64,000 nt of DNA from Labrys sp. KNU-23. Its GTDB lineage: Bacteria; Pseudomonadota; Alphaproteobacteria; Rhizobiales; Labraceae. Positions 25,534 through 33,633 of the stretch are shown piece by piece. Location of the stretch: assembly GCF_008330945.1 (NCBI RefSeq), contig NZ_CP043489.1:3049501-3113500 (forward strand), written 5' to 3'. Within the stretch, counting starts at the first letter, position 1. Each line of letters starts with the position of its first letter. The translations under genes and the position numbers were made by a program. The notes under the pieces are model-generated. The model had not been told where the DNA came from, did not search any database, and saw only the letters and a program-made list of their open reading frames with translations.

Positions 25534-26379
25534 TCAATTCGCGGCCCCCAAAGCGAGGCCGCGGACGAAATGTTTCTGCAGCATGAGGAACAGAATGAGG
25601 GTCGGCAACGAGACGATCAGGGTCGCGGTGATGATGGTCGGCGCGTCGGCCTGGCCATAGAGGCTCTGCATGCCGAGCAGGGCGACCTGGACCGGGCGGG
25701 CATCGGGCGAGCGCACCAGGATCATGCCGAAGAGGAGGTCGTTCCATACCCAGGTGAACTGCACCAGGGTGAGCATCAGGAAGGGCGCCTTGGCGAGCGG
25801 CATCATGATCTTCCAGAACACTTCCCAGCTCGAGGCGCCATCCATCTCGGCCGCCTCCTGGATGTCCCAGGGCACGGTGAGGAAGAAGCCCCGCATCACG
25901 AAGGTGGCGAAGGGGATGCAGATCGCGGTGTAGAAGGCGAACAGCCCGAGCTTGGTGTCATAGAGGCCGAGGGCGATGTAGCTCTTGAACAAAGGGATCA
26001 GATACATCTGCAGCGGAAAGATCGTGCCCGAATAGATGAACAGGAACCAGCCGAGGCCCCGCGGCAGCTTCAGCCGAACGATGCCATAGGCGGCGAAAGC
26101 GGCGAGCAGCACCGCCGTGAGGGAACTCGCCGCGCCATAGAGCAGTGAGTTGATGAAGCCGCTCTGGATCCCCTGTGCCCAGGCATTGGCGATATTGTGG
26201 AAGAGATTGAAGCTGGTCGGCAGCTTGAGCGGGCCGCGTGTGTAGTCGGTGGCTGTCTTGAGCGTGTTCATCAAGAGGAAGGCCATCGGCGAAAGCCAGA
26301 CCAGCGTCACCGCCAGCATGGCGCCCGAGAGGATGGTTTTCCTGCGATCGCCCGATTGCGTCCCGCTTGCACGTTCCAT
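25534..26379 (-). CDS. carbohydrate ABC transporter permease (MalG/CUT1 type)
   Basis: 281 aa from ATG at 26379; a longer upstream frame is a shadow of the partner permease. Six hydrophobic helices, with the EAA loop of CUT1 permeases in DIQEAAEMDGASSWEVFWKI. It starts 2 bp after the partner permease stop (26382). It pairs with that permease for sugar or sugar-acid uptake. Confidence 0.93.
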   Translation of the reverse strand: MERASGTQSGDRRKTILSGAMLAVTLVWLSPMAFLLMNTLKTATDYTRGPLKLPTSFNLFHNIANAWAQGIQSGFINSLLYGAASSLTAVLLAAFAAYGIVRLKLPRGLGWFLFIYSGTIFPLQMYLIPLFKSYIALGLYDTKLGLFAFYTAICIPFATFVMRGFFLTVPWDIQEAAEMDGASSWEVFWKIMMPLAKAPFLMLTLVQFTWVWNDLLFGMILVRSPDARPVQVALLGMQSLYGQADAPTIITATLIVSLPTLILFLMLQKHFVRGLALGAAN

Positions 26380-26381
26380 GA

Positions 26382-27260
26382 CTAGACCTGGCTTTCGCGC
26401 GCGAGCATGTTGCGCAGATAGAGATAGGAGAACACCAGGGAGAGCGTCGAGATCACCACGGCGACGGCCGAGGCGTAGCCCATCTTGAAATTGGCGAACC
26501 CCTCCTTGTACATGGTCACCGCCAGGGTTTCGGACATGCGGGCCGGGCCACCGCCGGTCATCACCCAGATGGTGTCGAACACCTTGAAGGAGTTGATCAC
26601 CGCCAGCAGCGAGGCGATCACCACATAGGGCATCAGCATGGGGATGATGATTCTGGTGGCGAGCACGAAGCCGCCTGCGCCGTCGAGCGTGGCCGCTTCC
26701 ACCGGCTCCTTCGGCAGGTTCTGCAGGCCCACCAGGAAGATCATCACATTGATCCCGGTTGCCTGCCAGGTATAGGCGCCGATCATCGCATAGGTGTTGT
26801 AGGGCTGGACATAGAGCCAGTTCACCCTGAGGGCTCCGAGGCCGATGGCATCCAGCAGGATGTTGAGGGCGCCCTGGTCGCGCAGCACGAAGCCGAAGAC
26901 GATGCCGGCGGCGGAGGCCGAGATGGTGGCGGGAATGTAGATGCAGACCTGCATCAGCTTCGCCCCCTTCAGCCCCGAAATGGCGTAGGCGAAGAAGAAG
27001 CCGAGCCCGACCGGCAGCACCACGCCCAGCACCATCCATTTCAGCGTGTTGACGAAGGGGCGGGTGAAATTGGTGTCCGTCACCAGCTTGAAGAAGTTGG
27101 CGAGGCCGATGAAGGCCGGCGCAGTCATGCCGTTCCAGTCGGTGAAGGCGAGCAGGGTGGTGTAGAGCATCGGCAGGATCAGAAAGACGCCGACCATCAA
27201 CGCCGCCGGGGCGACATAGAGATAGGCTTCACGCTGCTTGGGGTCGGACAGGGGAGGCAT
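26382..27260 (-). CDS. carbohydrate ABC transporter permease (MalF/CUT1 type)
   Basis: 292 aa with six helices. The EAA loop is EPVEAATLDGAGGFVLATRIIIP. An N-terminal KQREAYLYVAPAALMVGVF segment is typical of short MalF-like permeases. It lies downstream of the binding-protein gene, separated by a 233-bp spacer that carries the palindrome at 27382-27478. No ATPase gene is present in the operon, so it must use an MsmK/UgpC-like ATPase encoded elsewhere. Confidence 0.93.
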   Translation of the reverse strand: MPPLSDPKQREAYLYVAPAALMVGVFLILPMLYTTLLAFTDWNGMTAPAFIGLANFFKLVTDTNFTRPFVNTLKWMVLGVVLPVGLGFFFAYAISGLKGAKLMQVCIYIPATISASAAGIVFGFVLRDQGALNILLDAIGLGALRVNWLYVQPYNTYAMIGAYTWQATGINVMIFLVGLQNLPKEPVEAATLDGAGGFVLATRIIIPMLMPYVVIASLLAVINSFKVFDTIWVMTGGGPARMSETLAVTMYKEGFANFKMGYASAVAVVISTLSLVFSYLYLRNMLARESQV

Positions 27261-27381
27261 GATCGCTGCGTCGGGCTCCGTGTTCGAAATCGGGCAGAGG
27301 CATGACGGCTTCCTCCTTTCGGCAGGAAGAGGCGCCTGATGCGGATAAGCTTTTTACCGGCAGTGAGAATGACGCTGCCTT

Positions 27382-27478
27382 TTGTCATGCCCGGACTTGA
27401 CCCGGGCATCCAGATCTCCGGGATTTCGCATGTGAGCGAGGGTTGGCTGGATTGCCGGGACAGGCCCGGCAATGACAA
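27382..27478. repeat. intergenic composite palindrome
   Basis: 32-bp arms at 27382-27413 and 27447-27478 are imperfect inverted repeats, each itself a small hairpin (GCCCGGACTTGACCCGGGC and GCCGGGACAGGCCCGGC). The core CCGGGCTTGACCCGG style also occurs inside the MITE at 9588-9682 and as a single arm at 47683-47712. It lies between the binding-protein stop and the permease start. Confidence 0.8.
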
Positions 27479-27493
27479 GGGCCGCGGTTTTCC

Positions 27494-28762
27494 TCACGGC
27501 TTGGGATGCGCTGCCCAGTAATCGTCCGCGATCTTCTGCAGGTTCTGCATCACCTCCGGCGCGGAATTCGGGTCGAGCACGAATTTGGAGATCTCGTCGA
27601 CGGCGGCCTCGGCGATCGGTGAAGGCGTGGTTTCCCAGTAGCGGCCGAGCAGCTTGTAGTGGTCCTTGGCCACCACGTCGTTGAGCTTGGCGACTTCCTT
27701 GTCACCAGGCAGCTTGGCATCGCTATTGGCGACCAGGAAGCCGGTGAGGTCGGCCCAGCGCTGCTCACCTTCCTTGCTCATCCAATGGGCGGCGGCCTTC
27801 ACGGCGGTGTCATGCGTGTCGGCGTTCTTGGAGACCAGCAGCGGACCCGCCTCGAAGATCACGCTCGGCGGCAGGCTGGCGTTCTTGTTGGGCAGCACGA
27901 ACAGGCCCCAATCGCGTCCCTCGATGGTGCCGGCCTTGGTGACGGTGTCGGCGAACCAGGTGCCGACCAGCATGTGGACGACTTTTCCCTGGGCGAAGGA
28001 ATTGTTCATGCTGTCGCCGGTGGTGAAGCCGAAGGGCGAGGTGCCGTCATCCATCCAGCCCTTGGCCATCCAATCCTTCCAGGTGGCGAAGGCGGCGGCG
28101 ACCTGCGGATCGGTATATTTGGCCTTGCCGGCCATCAGCTTCACATAGAAATCCGGATCGGAGCGCACCAGGAACTCGGAAAACCAGATGAAGGCCGGCC
28201 AGCGTCCCTCGATGGTCTGGCCGATCGGTATCTTGTTGGCGGCCTTGATCTTGGCGAGGTTGCCCTCCAGTTCGTCCCAGGTCTTGGGGACTTCGAGGCC
28301 GAGTTCCTTGTAGACATTCTTGTTATAGAACATCGCCCAATAGGCGACGTTGTTGGGCACGGCGTAGATCTTGCCGTCGAAGCTGAAGGCATCGGCCACT
28401 TCCTGCTTGACCTTGCCTTCGGCCAGCAACGGCTTCCAGATCACCGTCAGATCCTCCAGCAGGCCCGCCTCCACCAGGTCCTTCATGCGGTAGCCCGACC
28501 ACCAGGTGAACATGCCGGGCGCCGAGGAGGTCGGCAGGGCAGCCCGGATGGCCGCCTGATAATTGGTGGTGTCGCCGAAGGGCGTGACCTGCCAGCTCGC
28601 AGTGGGGTCGTCCTTGCCATAGGCCTCGAAATTGGCCTGCCAGCCGGCCTTGTCGTGCGAAACCGTGAGCTGCGGCTTGTCGGCGGCGTGGGCCCAGGTC
28701 GTGAGCAGTCCCGTGGCGAGCAGGCCGGCAACGGCCGCTGCACGCAGTTTCGTGAAGATCAT
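27494..28762 (-). CDS. extracellular solute-binding protein of a CUT1 carbohydrate ABC transporter
   Basis: 422 aa. Sec signal peptide MIFTKLRAAAVAGLLATGLL with cleavage after TTWAHA. The mature protein is MalE-like (family 1), with VPNNVAYWAMFYNKNVYKELG and WPAFIWFSEFL. It begins the minus-strand transport operon, 77 bp after the GntR gene, and a palindrome follows its stop. Ligand likely a sugar or uronate/aldarate given the dehydratase in the operon. Confidence 0.93.
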   Translation of the reverse strand: MIFTKLRAAAVAGLLATGLLTTWAHAADKPQLTVSHDKAGWQANFEAYGKDDPTASWQVTPFGDTTNYQAAIRAALPTSSAPGMFTWWSGYRMKDLVEAGLLEDLTVIWKPLLAEGKVKQEVADAFSFDGKIYAVPNNVAYWAMFYNKNVYKELGLEVPKTWDELEGNLAKIKAANKIPIGQTIEGRWPAFIWFSEFLVRSDPDFYVKLMAGKAKYTDPQVAAAFATWKDWMAKGWMDDGTSPFGFTTGDSMNNSFAQGKVVHMLVGTWFADTVTKAGTIEGRDWGLFVLPNKNASLPPSVIFEAGPLLVSKNADTHDTAVKAAAHWMSKEGEQRWADLTGFLVANSDAKLPGDKEVAKLNDVVAKDHYKLLGRYWETTPSPIAEAAVDEISKFVLDPNSAPEVMQNLQKIADDYWAAHPKP

Positions 28763-28839
28763 GGGGTCCCTCCTGCTTGCGGTCGCTGCCGAAGCTTTGG
28801 TTTTGTCGTTGTGGCGGCTGCCTTTGCGGCGGCTCTGGT

Positions 28840-29514
28840 TCAGGGCGTGCGCGCGACGAAACTGTCGAGTGCTTGCAGGATCGTGCGCAGATGGTTGCGC
28901 ATCGCCATGGCTGCGGCATCCTCGTCACCGGCGGCGAGGCCGGCGAGGATGTCGCGATGTTCGGCGATGATGGCATCCGACCGGTTCGGCCAGTTCACGG
29001 TGACGAAACGCAGGCGGTTGAGATGGGCCTTCATGTCCTCCAGCTCGTCTGCGGCGGCGAGGCAATCGACCGTTGCGAAGATGCGGCGATGGAAGGCTTC
29101 GTCCAATTCATAGAAGCGGCGCAGGTCTTTGCGGCCGGCCGCGAATTCCTGTTCGTCCACGATGCCGGCCAGGGCATCGAGATCGGCTTGGTTCGCCGCC
29201 CGGCAGGCCCGGCGGCTGACTTCCACTTCCACGACTTCGCGAATGAGCTGGGCGGCCTTGACCTTCTCCACCCGGATCGGCGCGACCACCGTGCCGCTCT
29301 GCGGAAAGATCTCGACCAGGCCGAGATTGGCCAGGCGCAGCAGGGCCTCGCGCACCGGCGTGCGGGATACCGAGAGGCCGGCGGCAATTTCCGCCTCGCG
29401 GATCGGCTGCTGGGGCCTGAGCACGCCGAGCACGATGTCGCTGCGCAACATCTCATAGACATTGGTTGCGGTGGAGCGCGGCCTCACATTCGCATGTCGC
29501 AGCGTGTCCAGCAT
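28840..29514 (-). CDS. GntR family (FadR-type) transcriptional regulator
   Basis: 224 aa from ATG at 29514 (MLDTLRHANV). The frame is open to 29604 but would then include the palindromic operator. The winged HTH is at about 15-80 (REAEIAAGLSVSRTPVREALLRL), with an all-helical FCD ligand domain in the C-terminal half (DEAFHRRIF, EHRDILAGLAAGD). FCD regulators typically sense organic acids or sugar acids. It sits first in the minus-strand operon and is divergent from the mutarotase-like gene, with the palindrome at 29552-29565 between. Confidence 0.92.
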   Translation of the reverse strand: MLDTLRHANVRPRSTATNVYEMLRSDIVLGVLRPQQPIREAEIAAGLSVSRTPVREALLRLANLGLVEIFPQSGTVVAPIRVEKVKAAQLIREVVEVEVSRRACRAANQADLDALAGIVDEQEFAAGRKDLRRFYELDEAFHRRIFATVDCLAAADELEDMKAHLNRLRFVTVNWPNRSDAIIAEHRDILAGLAAGDEDAAAMAMRNHLRTILQALDSFVARTP

Positions 29515-29551
29515 GACGGGGGCTCCGATAATCGGTTCCTGCGTGGCGCCA

Positions 29552-29565
29552 ACTAATATATTAGT
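29552..29565. promoter_or_regulatory. candidate GntR operator
   Basis: ACTAATATATTAGT is a perfect 14-bp palindrome in an AT-rich island, 38 bp upstream of the GntR start and about 205 bp upstream of the divergent gene. FadR-type regulators commonly bind short palindromes of this kind. Assignment is by position. Confidence 0.65.
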
Positions 29566-29769
29566 GCATTTATATTGTTGCAAGCACCTTGCTCGCCTGG
29601 GCATGAAATCCCCTGGCGGGAAAGGCAGGGAAGCGGCCGGGAGCGAGGCTTTGCGGCGGTCTGCCGCCTGTTGCGTCTGCCCGCTTTTGGATCATACTGA
29701 CGGCACAGCAACTCTATCTTGTTGTTTTGACACGAATAAAAAGCAGCCGATTCAGGGGAGATGCAGTCC

Positions 29770-30870
29770 ATGGCCGCCGATGAGGAGTTTGTCACGGTCG
29801 AGGCGCGCGGCATCCGCGTGACTCTGGATCTTGCGGTCGGGCATATCCGGGAACTCACGGTGGAGCGGGACGGCCGCCAGGTCGCGCCCTTGCATCGTGC
29901 CCCCTGGCTGGAGGAGGCGCATGCCGCCGATACGCCGGCCCATCTCCAGCGCCTTTCGGGCGATTTTCTCTGCGCCCCTTTCGGCCTGAGCGATGTCGAT
30001 GGTTCGCCGGCCCATGGCTGGCCGGCCAATTCGGCTTGGAAGCCTGTCGAGATCCGTACGATCGATGGCGGGCGCCAGGCTTGCTTCGAGCTGGAAAAAC
30101 GGGTGATGGGCGCGCGCGTCGTCAAGGAGTTCACGCTGCGTGACGACCATCCCTTCCTCTACCAGCGCCATCTGTTCCAGGGCGGGGACGGTGCCGTCTC
30201 GGCCGGCCTGCACATGATGGTATCGCTGCCGCAGGGCGGGCATCTGAGCTTTTCGCCCAAGCGTTTCGTCGAGACGCCCGCCGATCCACAGGAGGCCGAT
30301 CCGCTCAAGGGGCATTCGGCACTTGCCTATCCCGCGCGCTTCAGCGATCTCAAGAAGGCGCCGCTTGCGGATGGCGGCACGGCCAATCTCAGCTGCTATC
30401 CCTTCGATCGCAATCACGAGGATTGCGTGATGATGCCCGAGGCGCCCGGCCGGGAGCTCGCCTGGGGTGCCGCATTGCGGCACCGCGAGGCCGATCTGGT
30501 GCTGAGCCTGAAGCGGCCTGAGGATTTTCCCTCCACCCTGTTGTGGATGAGCAATGGCGGTCGCTATTACAGCCCGTGGAACAGCCGTCATCGCGGTGTG
30601 CTCGGCCTGGAGGAGGTGCGCACCTATCTGCTGGCGGGCCACAAGGCGTCGATCGAGCCGAATGACTACAGCGAGCAGGGCATCCCGACCTCGATCAGCT
30701 TGACGCCATCGGGCGAGATCGACCTGCGGCAGGCCATCGGCATCATGCCGGTGCCGGCGGGCTGGGACCGTGTGACGGAGGTGGAGGCGCGCGGAGACCG
30801 GCTGGCCGTGCTGTCCGATATCGGTGAATTCGGCGTGCCCTACGATCCCGCTTTCGTGCTGCATCGCTGA
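29770..30870 (+). CDS. aldose 1-epimerase/galactose-mutarotase-fold protein, uncharacterised
   Basis: 366 aa from ATG at 29770, 9 bp after AGGGGAG; an ATG at 29761 abuts that site and is less likely. The sequence resembles the mutarotase-like fold in its beta-rich pattern and segments such as PAHGWPANSAWKP and VTEVEARGDRLAVLS. I cannot identify classical mutarotase catalytic residues with certainty. It is divergent from the GntR regulator and probably controlled through the shared palindrome, so a role in processing the imported sugar or sugar acid is plausible. Confidence 0.68.
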   Translation: MAADEEFVTVEARGIRVTLDLAVGHIRELTVERDGRQVAPLHRAPWLEEAHAADTPAHLQRLSGDFLCAPFGLSDVDGSPAHGWPANSAWKPVEIRTIDGGRQACFELEKRVMGARVVKEFTLRDDHPFLYQRHLFQGGDGAVSAGLHMMVSLPQGGHLSFSPKRFVETPADPQEADPLKGHSALAYPARFSDLKKAPLADGGTANLSCYPFDRNHEDCVMMPEAPGRELAWGAALRHREADLVLSLKRPEDFPSTLLWMSNGGRYYSPWNSRHRGVLGLEEVRTYLLAGHKASIEPNDYSEQGIPTSISLTPSGEIDLRQAIGIMPVPAGWDRVTEVEARGDRLAVLSDIGEFGVPYDPAFVLHR

Positions 30871-30955
30871 TGCGTTTTACGATTTGACGCATCCCGGCAG
30901 GGAGTTTGAGCAAAACAGGCTTCGCCGAAAAGCCTGTCGTTCCAGGGATCGACAA

Positions 30956-30982
30956 GAAAAAGGCCGGTTACGCGACCGGCCT
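30956..30982 (-). terminator. rho-independent terminator of the GlsB-type gene
   Basis: AGGCCGGT (30961-30968) pairs with ACCGGCCT (30975-30982) around a short loop. Read on the minus strand the stem is followed by TTTTTC, a proper U-tract, 26 bp past the stop of the gene at 31009-31257. Confidence 0.8.
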
Positions 30983-31008
30983 CTCAGAGCGACTTGATCT
31001 TGGCAGGG

Positions 31009-31257
31009 TCAGCGCCGGGCCAGGGCGTTGTAACCCACCAGCACAATGATCGCGCCGGCAATAGCAATGAGAATACTGCCGATATTGATACCATCAACGG
31101 TGCCAATGCCGAGGGCCTTGGCGATGAAGCCGCCGACGAGGGCGCCGATGATGCCGATCACGATATCCATCAGCAAACCGGAGCCCGATTTGTTGACGAC
31201 CTTGCTGCCGACAAAGCCCGCGATCAGACCTAGAATAATCCAAGACAAGATACCCAT
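31009..31257 (-). CDS. GlsB/YeaQ/YmgE family stress-response membrane protein
   Basis: 82 aa from ATG at 31257 (MGILSWIILGLIAGFVGS); the frame extends to 31338 without support. Three hydrophobic, glycine-rich helices match the transglycosylase-associated (GlsB) family of small inner-membrane proteins, induced by stress in several bacteria. GGGAAAGGCGA precedes the start. It is monocistronic, with its own terminator. Confidence 0.9.
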   Translation of the reverse strand: MGILSWIILGLIAGFVGSKVVNKSGSGLLMDIVIGIIGALVGGFIAKALGIGTVDGINIGSILIAIAGAIIVLVGYNALARR

Positions 31258-31488
31258 GGAGTCGCCTTTCCCTCGTGGCGGATGACAGATCCGAATCTTA
31301 CCATTAAATGATCGTAGGGGGACAAATTCTTTTGGCAAGGGGCAACCTGCCGTAAGGCAAAGTCAATTTTGGAAAAATTTTTGCCGCATTCACTGTTGTA
31401 AAATGCTTGTCGTTGGAGACAGGATACACAACATTGGAGGCGACCGCGGTTATCGCGGCACCCCATTCTTTCACGAGGAGACGCAGAC

Positions 31489-31971
31489 ATGGGCTTTTTC
31501 GACACCGCCGTGAACGATGCCGTGCCACAGAACAGCCTCACCAAGCCGCTGATTATCGCGGCTGGTGCGCTGCTGCTCGCGAAATGGCTGAAGGGGGGCA
31601 GCGACGATGCCCAGCCCGATACGCAGGCTTCCATTCCCGCACCGGCGCCGGCTCCCGCGCCGTCCGCACAGCAGGAGGATACCTCCGGTGATGGCGGGCT
31701 GCTCGGCGGCCTCGGCGGCCTCCTGGAGAAATTCCAGCAGTCAGGCCAGGGTGACGTGATCAAATCCTGGATCGGCGGTGGGCAGAACCAGCCCATCCAG
31801 CCGGGTCAGCTCGGCCAGGTCCTCGGTCAGGACACGCTGAACAACCTGGCCCAGAAGGCCGGCGTCAATCCCAACGACCTGCTCGGCCAGCTCGCCCAGC
31901 ATCTGCCCGAGATCATCAACAAGCTCACGCCGAACGGCCGCCTGCCCAATCAGAACGAACTTGGACAGTAA
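31489..31971 (+). CDS. YidB family (DUF937) protein
   Basis: 160 aa. An N-terminal segment with one short hydrophobic stretch (LIIAAGALLLAKWL) is followed by a proline/alanine-rich linker (PAPAPAPAPS), a glycine-rich motif (GLLGGLGGLLEKF) and the C-terminal YidB domain (IQPGQLGQVLGQDTLNNLA, GLLGQL-like repeats). Function of the family is unknown. The gene has its own promoter region and terminator (32005-32030), divergent from the GlsB-type gene. Confidence 0.87.
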   Translation: MGFFDTAVNDAVPQNSLTKPLIIAAGALLLAKWLKGGSDDAQPDTQASIPAPAPAPAPSAQQEDTSGDGGLLGGLGGLLEKFQQSGQGDVIKSWIGGGQNQPIQPGQLGQVLGQDTLNNLAQKAGVNPNDLLGQLAQHLPEIINKLTPNGRLPNQNELGQ

Positions 31972-32004
31972 AGCCTGGCTTACTTGTCGAATAAAGATGT
32001 CAGC

Positions 32005-32030
32005 AAGGGCGGGCCGATTGGCCCGCCCTT
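32005..32030 (+). terminator. rho-independent terminator of the YidB gene
   Basis: Perfect 11-bp stem AAGGGCGGGCC / GGCCCGCCCTT with a 4-nt GATT loop followed by TT, 33 bp after the YidB stop. It separates that gene from ahcY. Confidence 0.88.
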
Positions 32031-32062
32031 TTGCATCCTCGACCGGCAGCTGTGCGCATGAC

Positions 32063-32088
32063 ACATAAAGAAATCCTTATATCCTTAT
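32063..32088. promoter_or_regulatory. candidate SAH-cycle (SahR-type) operator upstream of ahcY
   Basis: An AT-rich island with an imperfect palindrome, ATAAAGAAATCCTTAT (32065-32080, 12 of 16 positions symmetric), and a second ATCCTTAT copy at 32081-32088, 57 bp upstream of the ahcY start. ArsR-type SahR regulators control ahcY and methionine-cycle genes in Proteobacteria from sites of this kind. The match to a published consensus is from memory and unverified. Confidence 0.38.
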
Positions 32089-32145
32089 TGCCGGCAACGG
32101 CCGACTGTGCTAGACGCCCGCCATGTCAAATGCGGGATGCATCGA

Positions 32146-33546
32146 ATGAGCACGCAAGATTACATCGTCAAGGATATGAGCCTGGCTCCCTGGGGCCGTA
32201 AGGAAATCGAGATCGCCGAGAGCGAAATGCCGGGCCTGATGGCCACGCGCGCCGAATATGGCCCGCGCCAGGTGCTCAAGGGTGCCCGCATCGCCGGCTC
32301 ACTCCATATGACCATCCAGACGGCCGTGCTGATCGAGACGCTGAAGGCCCTCGGTGCCGATGTGCGCTGGGCTTCGTGCAACATCTATTCGACCCAGGAT
32401 CACGCAGCCGCGGCCATTGCCGCCGCCGGCACGCCGGTCTTCGCCGTCAAGGGCGAGTCGCTCGAAGAATATTGGGAATACACCCACAAGATCTTCGAAT
32501 GGGCCGATGGCGGCACGCCGAACCTGATCCTCGACGATGGTGGCGATGCCACCATGCTGATGCATCTGGGCCTGCGCGCCGAGAAGGGCGACGTCGCCTT
32601 CCTCGAGACTGCCGACAATGAAGAGGCGGAAGTGCTGTTCGCCGCCATCAAGAAGCGGCTCACCACCCATCCGGGCTGGTACACCAAGAACGCCCTTGCC
32701 ATCACCGGCGTGACCGAAGAGACCACCACGGGCGTGCATCGCCTCTACGAGATGGCCAAGAAGGGCACGCTCTTGTTCCCGGCCATCAATGTGAACGACT
32801 CGGTGACCAAGTCGAAGTTCGACAATCTCTATGGCTGCCGCGAATCGCTGGTGGACGGCATCCGCCGCGGCACCGACGTGATGATGGCCGGCAAGATCGC
32901 CATGGTCGCCGGCTTCGGCGATGTCGGCAAGGGCTCGGCCGCTTCCTTGCGCAATGCCGGCTGCCGCGTCCTGGTTTCGGAAGTCGACCCGATCTGCGCC
33001 CTGCAGGCTGCGATGGAAGGCTATGAAGTCGTCACCATGGAGCAGGCTGCGCCGCGGGCCGACATCTTCGTCACCTGCACGGGCAATGTCGACGTCATCA
33101 CCCTCGACCATATGCGCGCCATGAAGGACCGTGCCATCGTCTGCAACATCGGCCACTTCGATTCGGAGATCCAGGTCGCCGGTCTGCGCAACCTGAAGTG
33201 GACCAATGTGAAGCCGCAGGTCGACGAGATCCAGTTCGCCGATGGCCACCGCATCATCCTCCTGTCGGAAGGCCGCCTGGTCAACCTCGGCAATGCCACC
33301 GGCCATCCCTCCTTCGTGATGTCGGCCTCCTTCACCAACCAGACGCTGGCTCAGATCGAGCTGTGGACCAACCCCAGCCAGTACGGCAAGCAGGTCTACA
33401 CGCTGCCCAAGCATCTGGACGAGAAGGTCGCCTCGCTCCACCTCGCCAAGGTCGGCGCTACCTTGACCAAGCTCTCGGACAAGCAGTCCGCCTATATCGG
33501 CGTGGACCAGAACGGCCCGTTCAAGCCGGAACTCTACCGCTACTGA
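32146..33546 (+). CDS. ahcY: adenosylhomocysteinase (S-adenosylhomocysteine hydrolase)
   Basis: 466 aa from ATG at 32146 (MSTQDYIVKDMSLAPWGR), the usual alphaproteobacterial start; an ORF start at 32107 adds an unlikely leader. NAD-binding motif VAGFGDVGKGSAASLR, substrate region SCNIYSTQDHAAAAIA, and the C-terminal GPFKPELYRY typical of the enzyme. It converts SAH to adenosine and homocysteine with tightly bound NAD, keeping methylation reactions going. Monocistronic, with a terminator at 33571-33605. Confidence 0.98.
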   Translation: MSTQDYIVKDMSLAPWGRKEIEIAESEMPGLMATRAEYGPRQVLKGARIAGSLHMTIQTAVLIETLKALGADVRWASCNIYSTQDHAAAAIAAAGTPVFAVKGESLEEYWEYTHKIFEWADGGTPNLILDDGGDATMLMHLGLRAEKGDVAFLETADNEEAEVLFAAIKKRLTTHPGWYTKNALAITGVTEETTTGVHRLYEMAKKGTLLFPAINVNDSVTKSKFDNLYGCRESLVDGIRRGTDVMMAGKIAMVAGFGDVGKGSAASLRNAGCRVLVSEVDPICALQAAMEGYEVVTMEQAAPRADIFVTCTGNVDVITLDHMRAMKDRAIVCNIGHFDSEIQVAGLRNLKWTNVKPQVDEIQFADGHRIILLSEGRLVNLGNATGHPSFVMSASFTNQTLAQIELWTNPSQYGKQVYTLPKHLDEKVASLHLAKVGATLTKLSDKQSAYIGVDQNGPFKPELYRY

Positions 33547-33570
33547 GTTTGCTCGACACACAGGCGTTTC

Positions 33571-33605
33571 AGCCCTTCCCGCAACAGCGGGGAGGGCTTT
33601 TTGTT
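33571..33605 (+). terminator. rho-independent terminator of ahcY
   Basis: AGCCCTTCCCGC (33571-33582) pairs with GCGGGGAGGGCT (33587-33598) with one G-T wobble, followed by TTTTTGTT. It lies 24 bp beyond the ahcY stop. Confidence 0.9.
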
Positions 33606-33633
33606 GTCTGCCGTCCCGCACCCGAGACCGGCC

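Noticed and set aside
31972..32145. SAM or SAH riboswitch before ahcY
   Set aside because: The leader after the upstream terminator is short, and no conserved pseudoknot or stem arrangement of those riboswitches was recognised.
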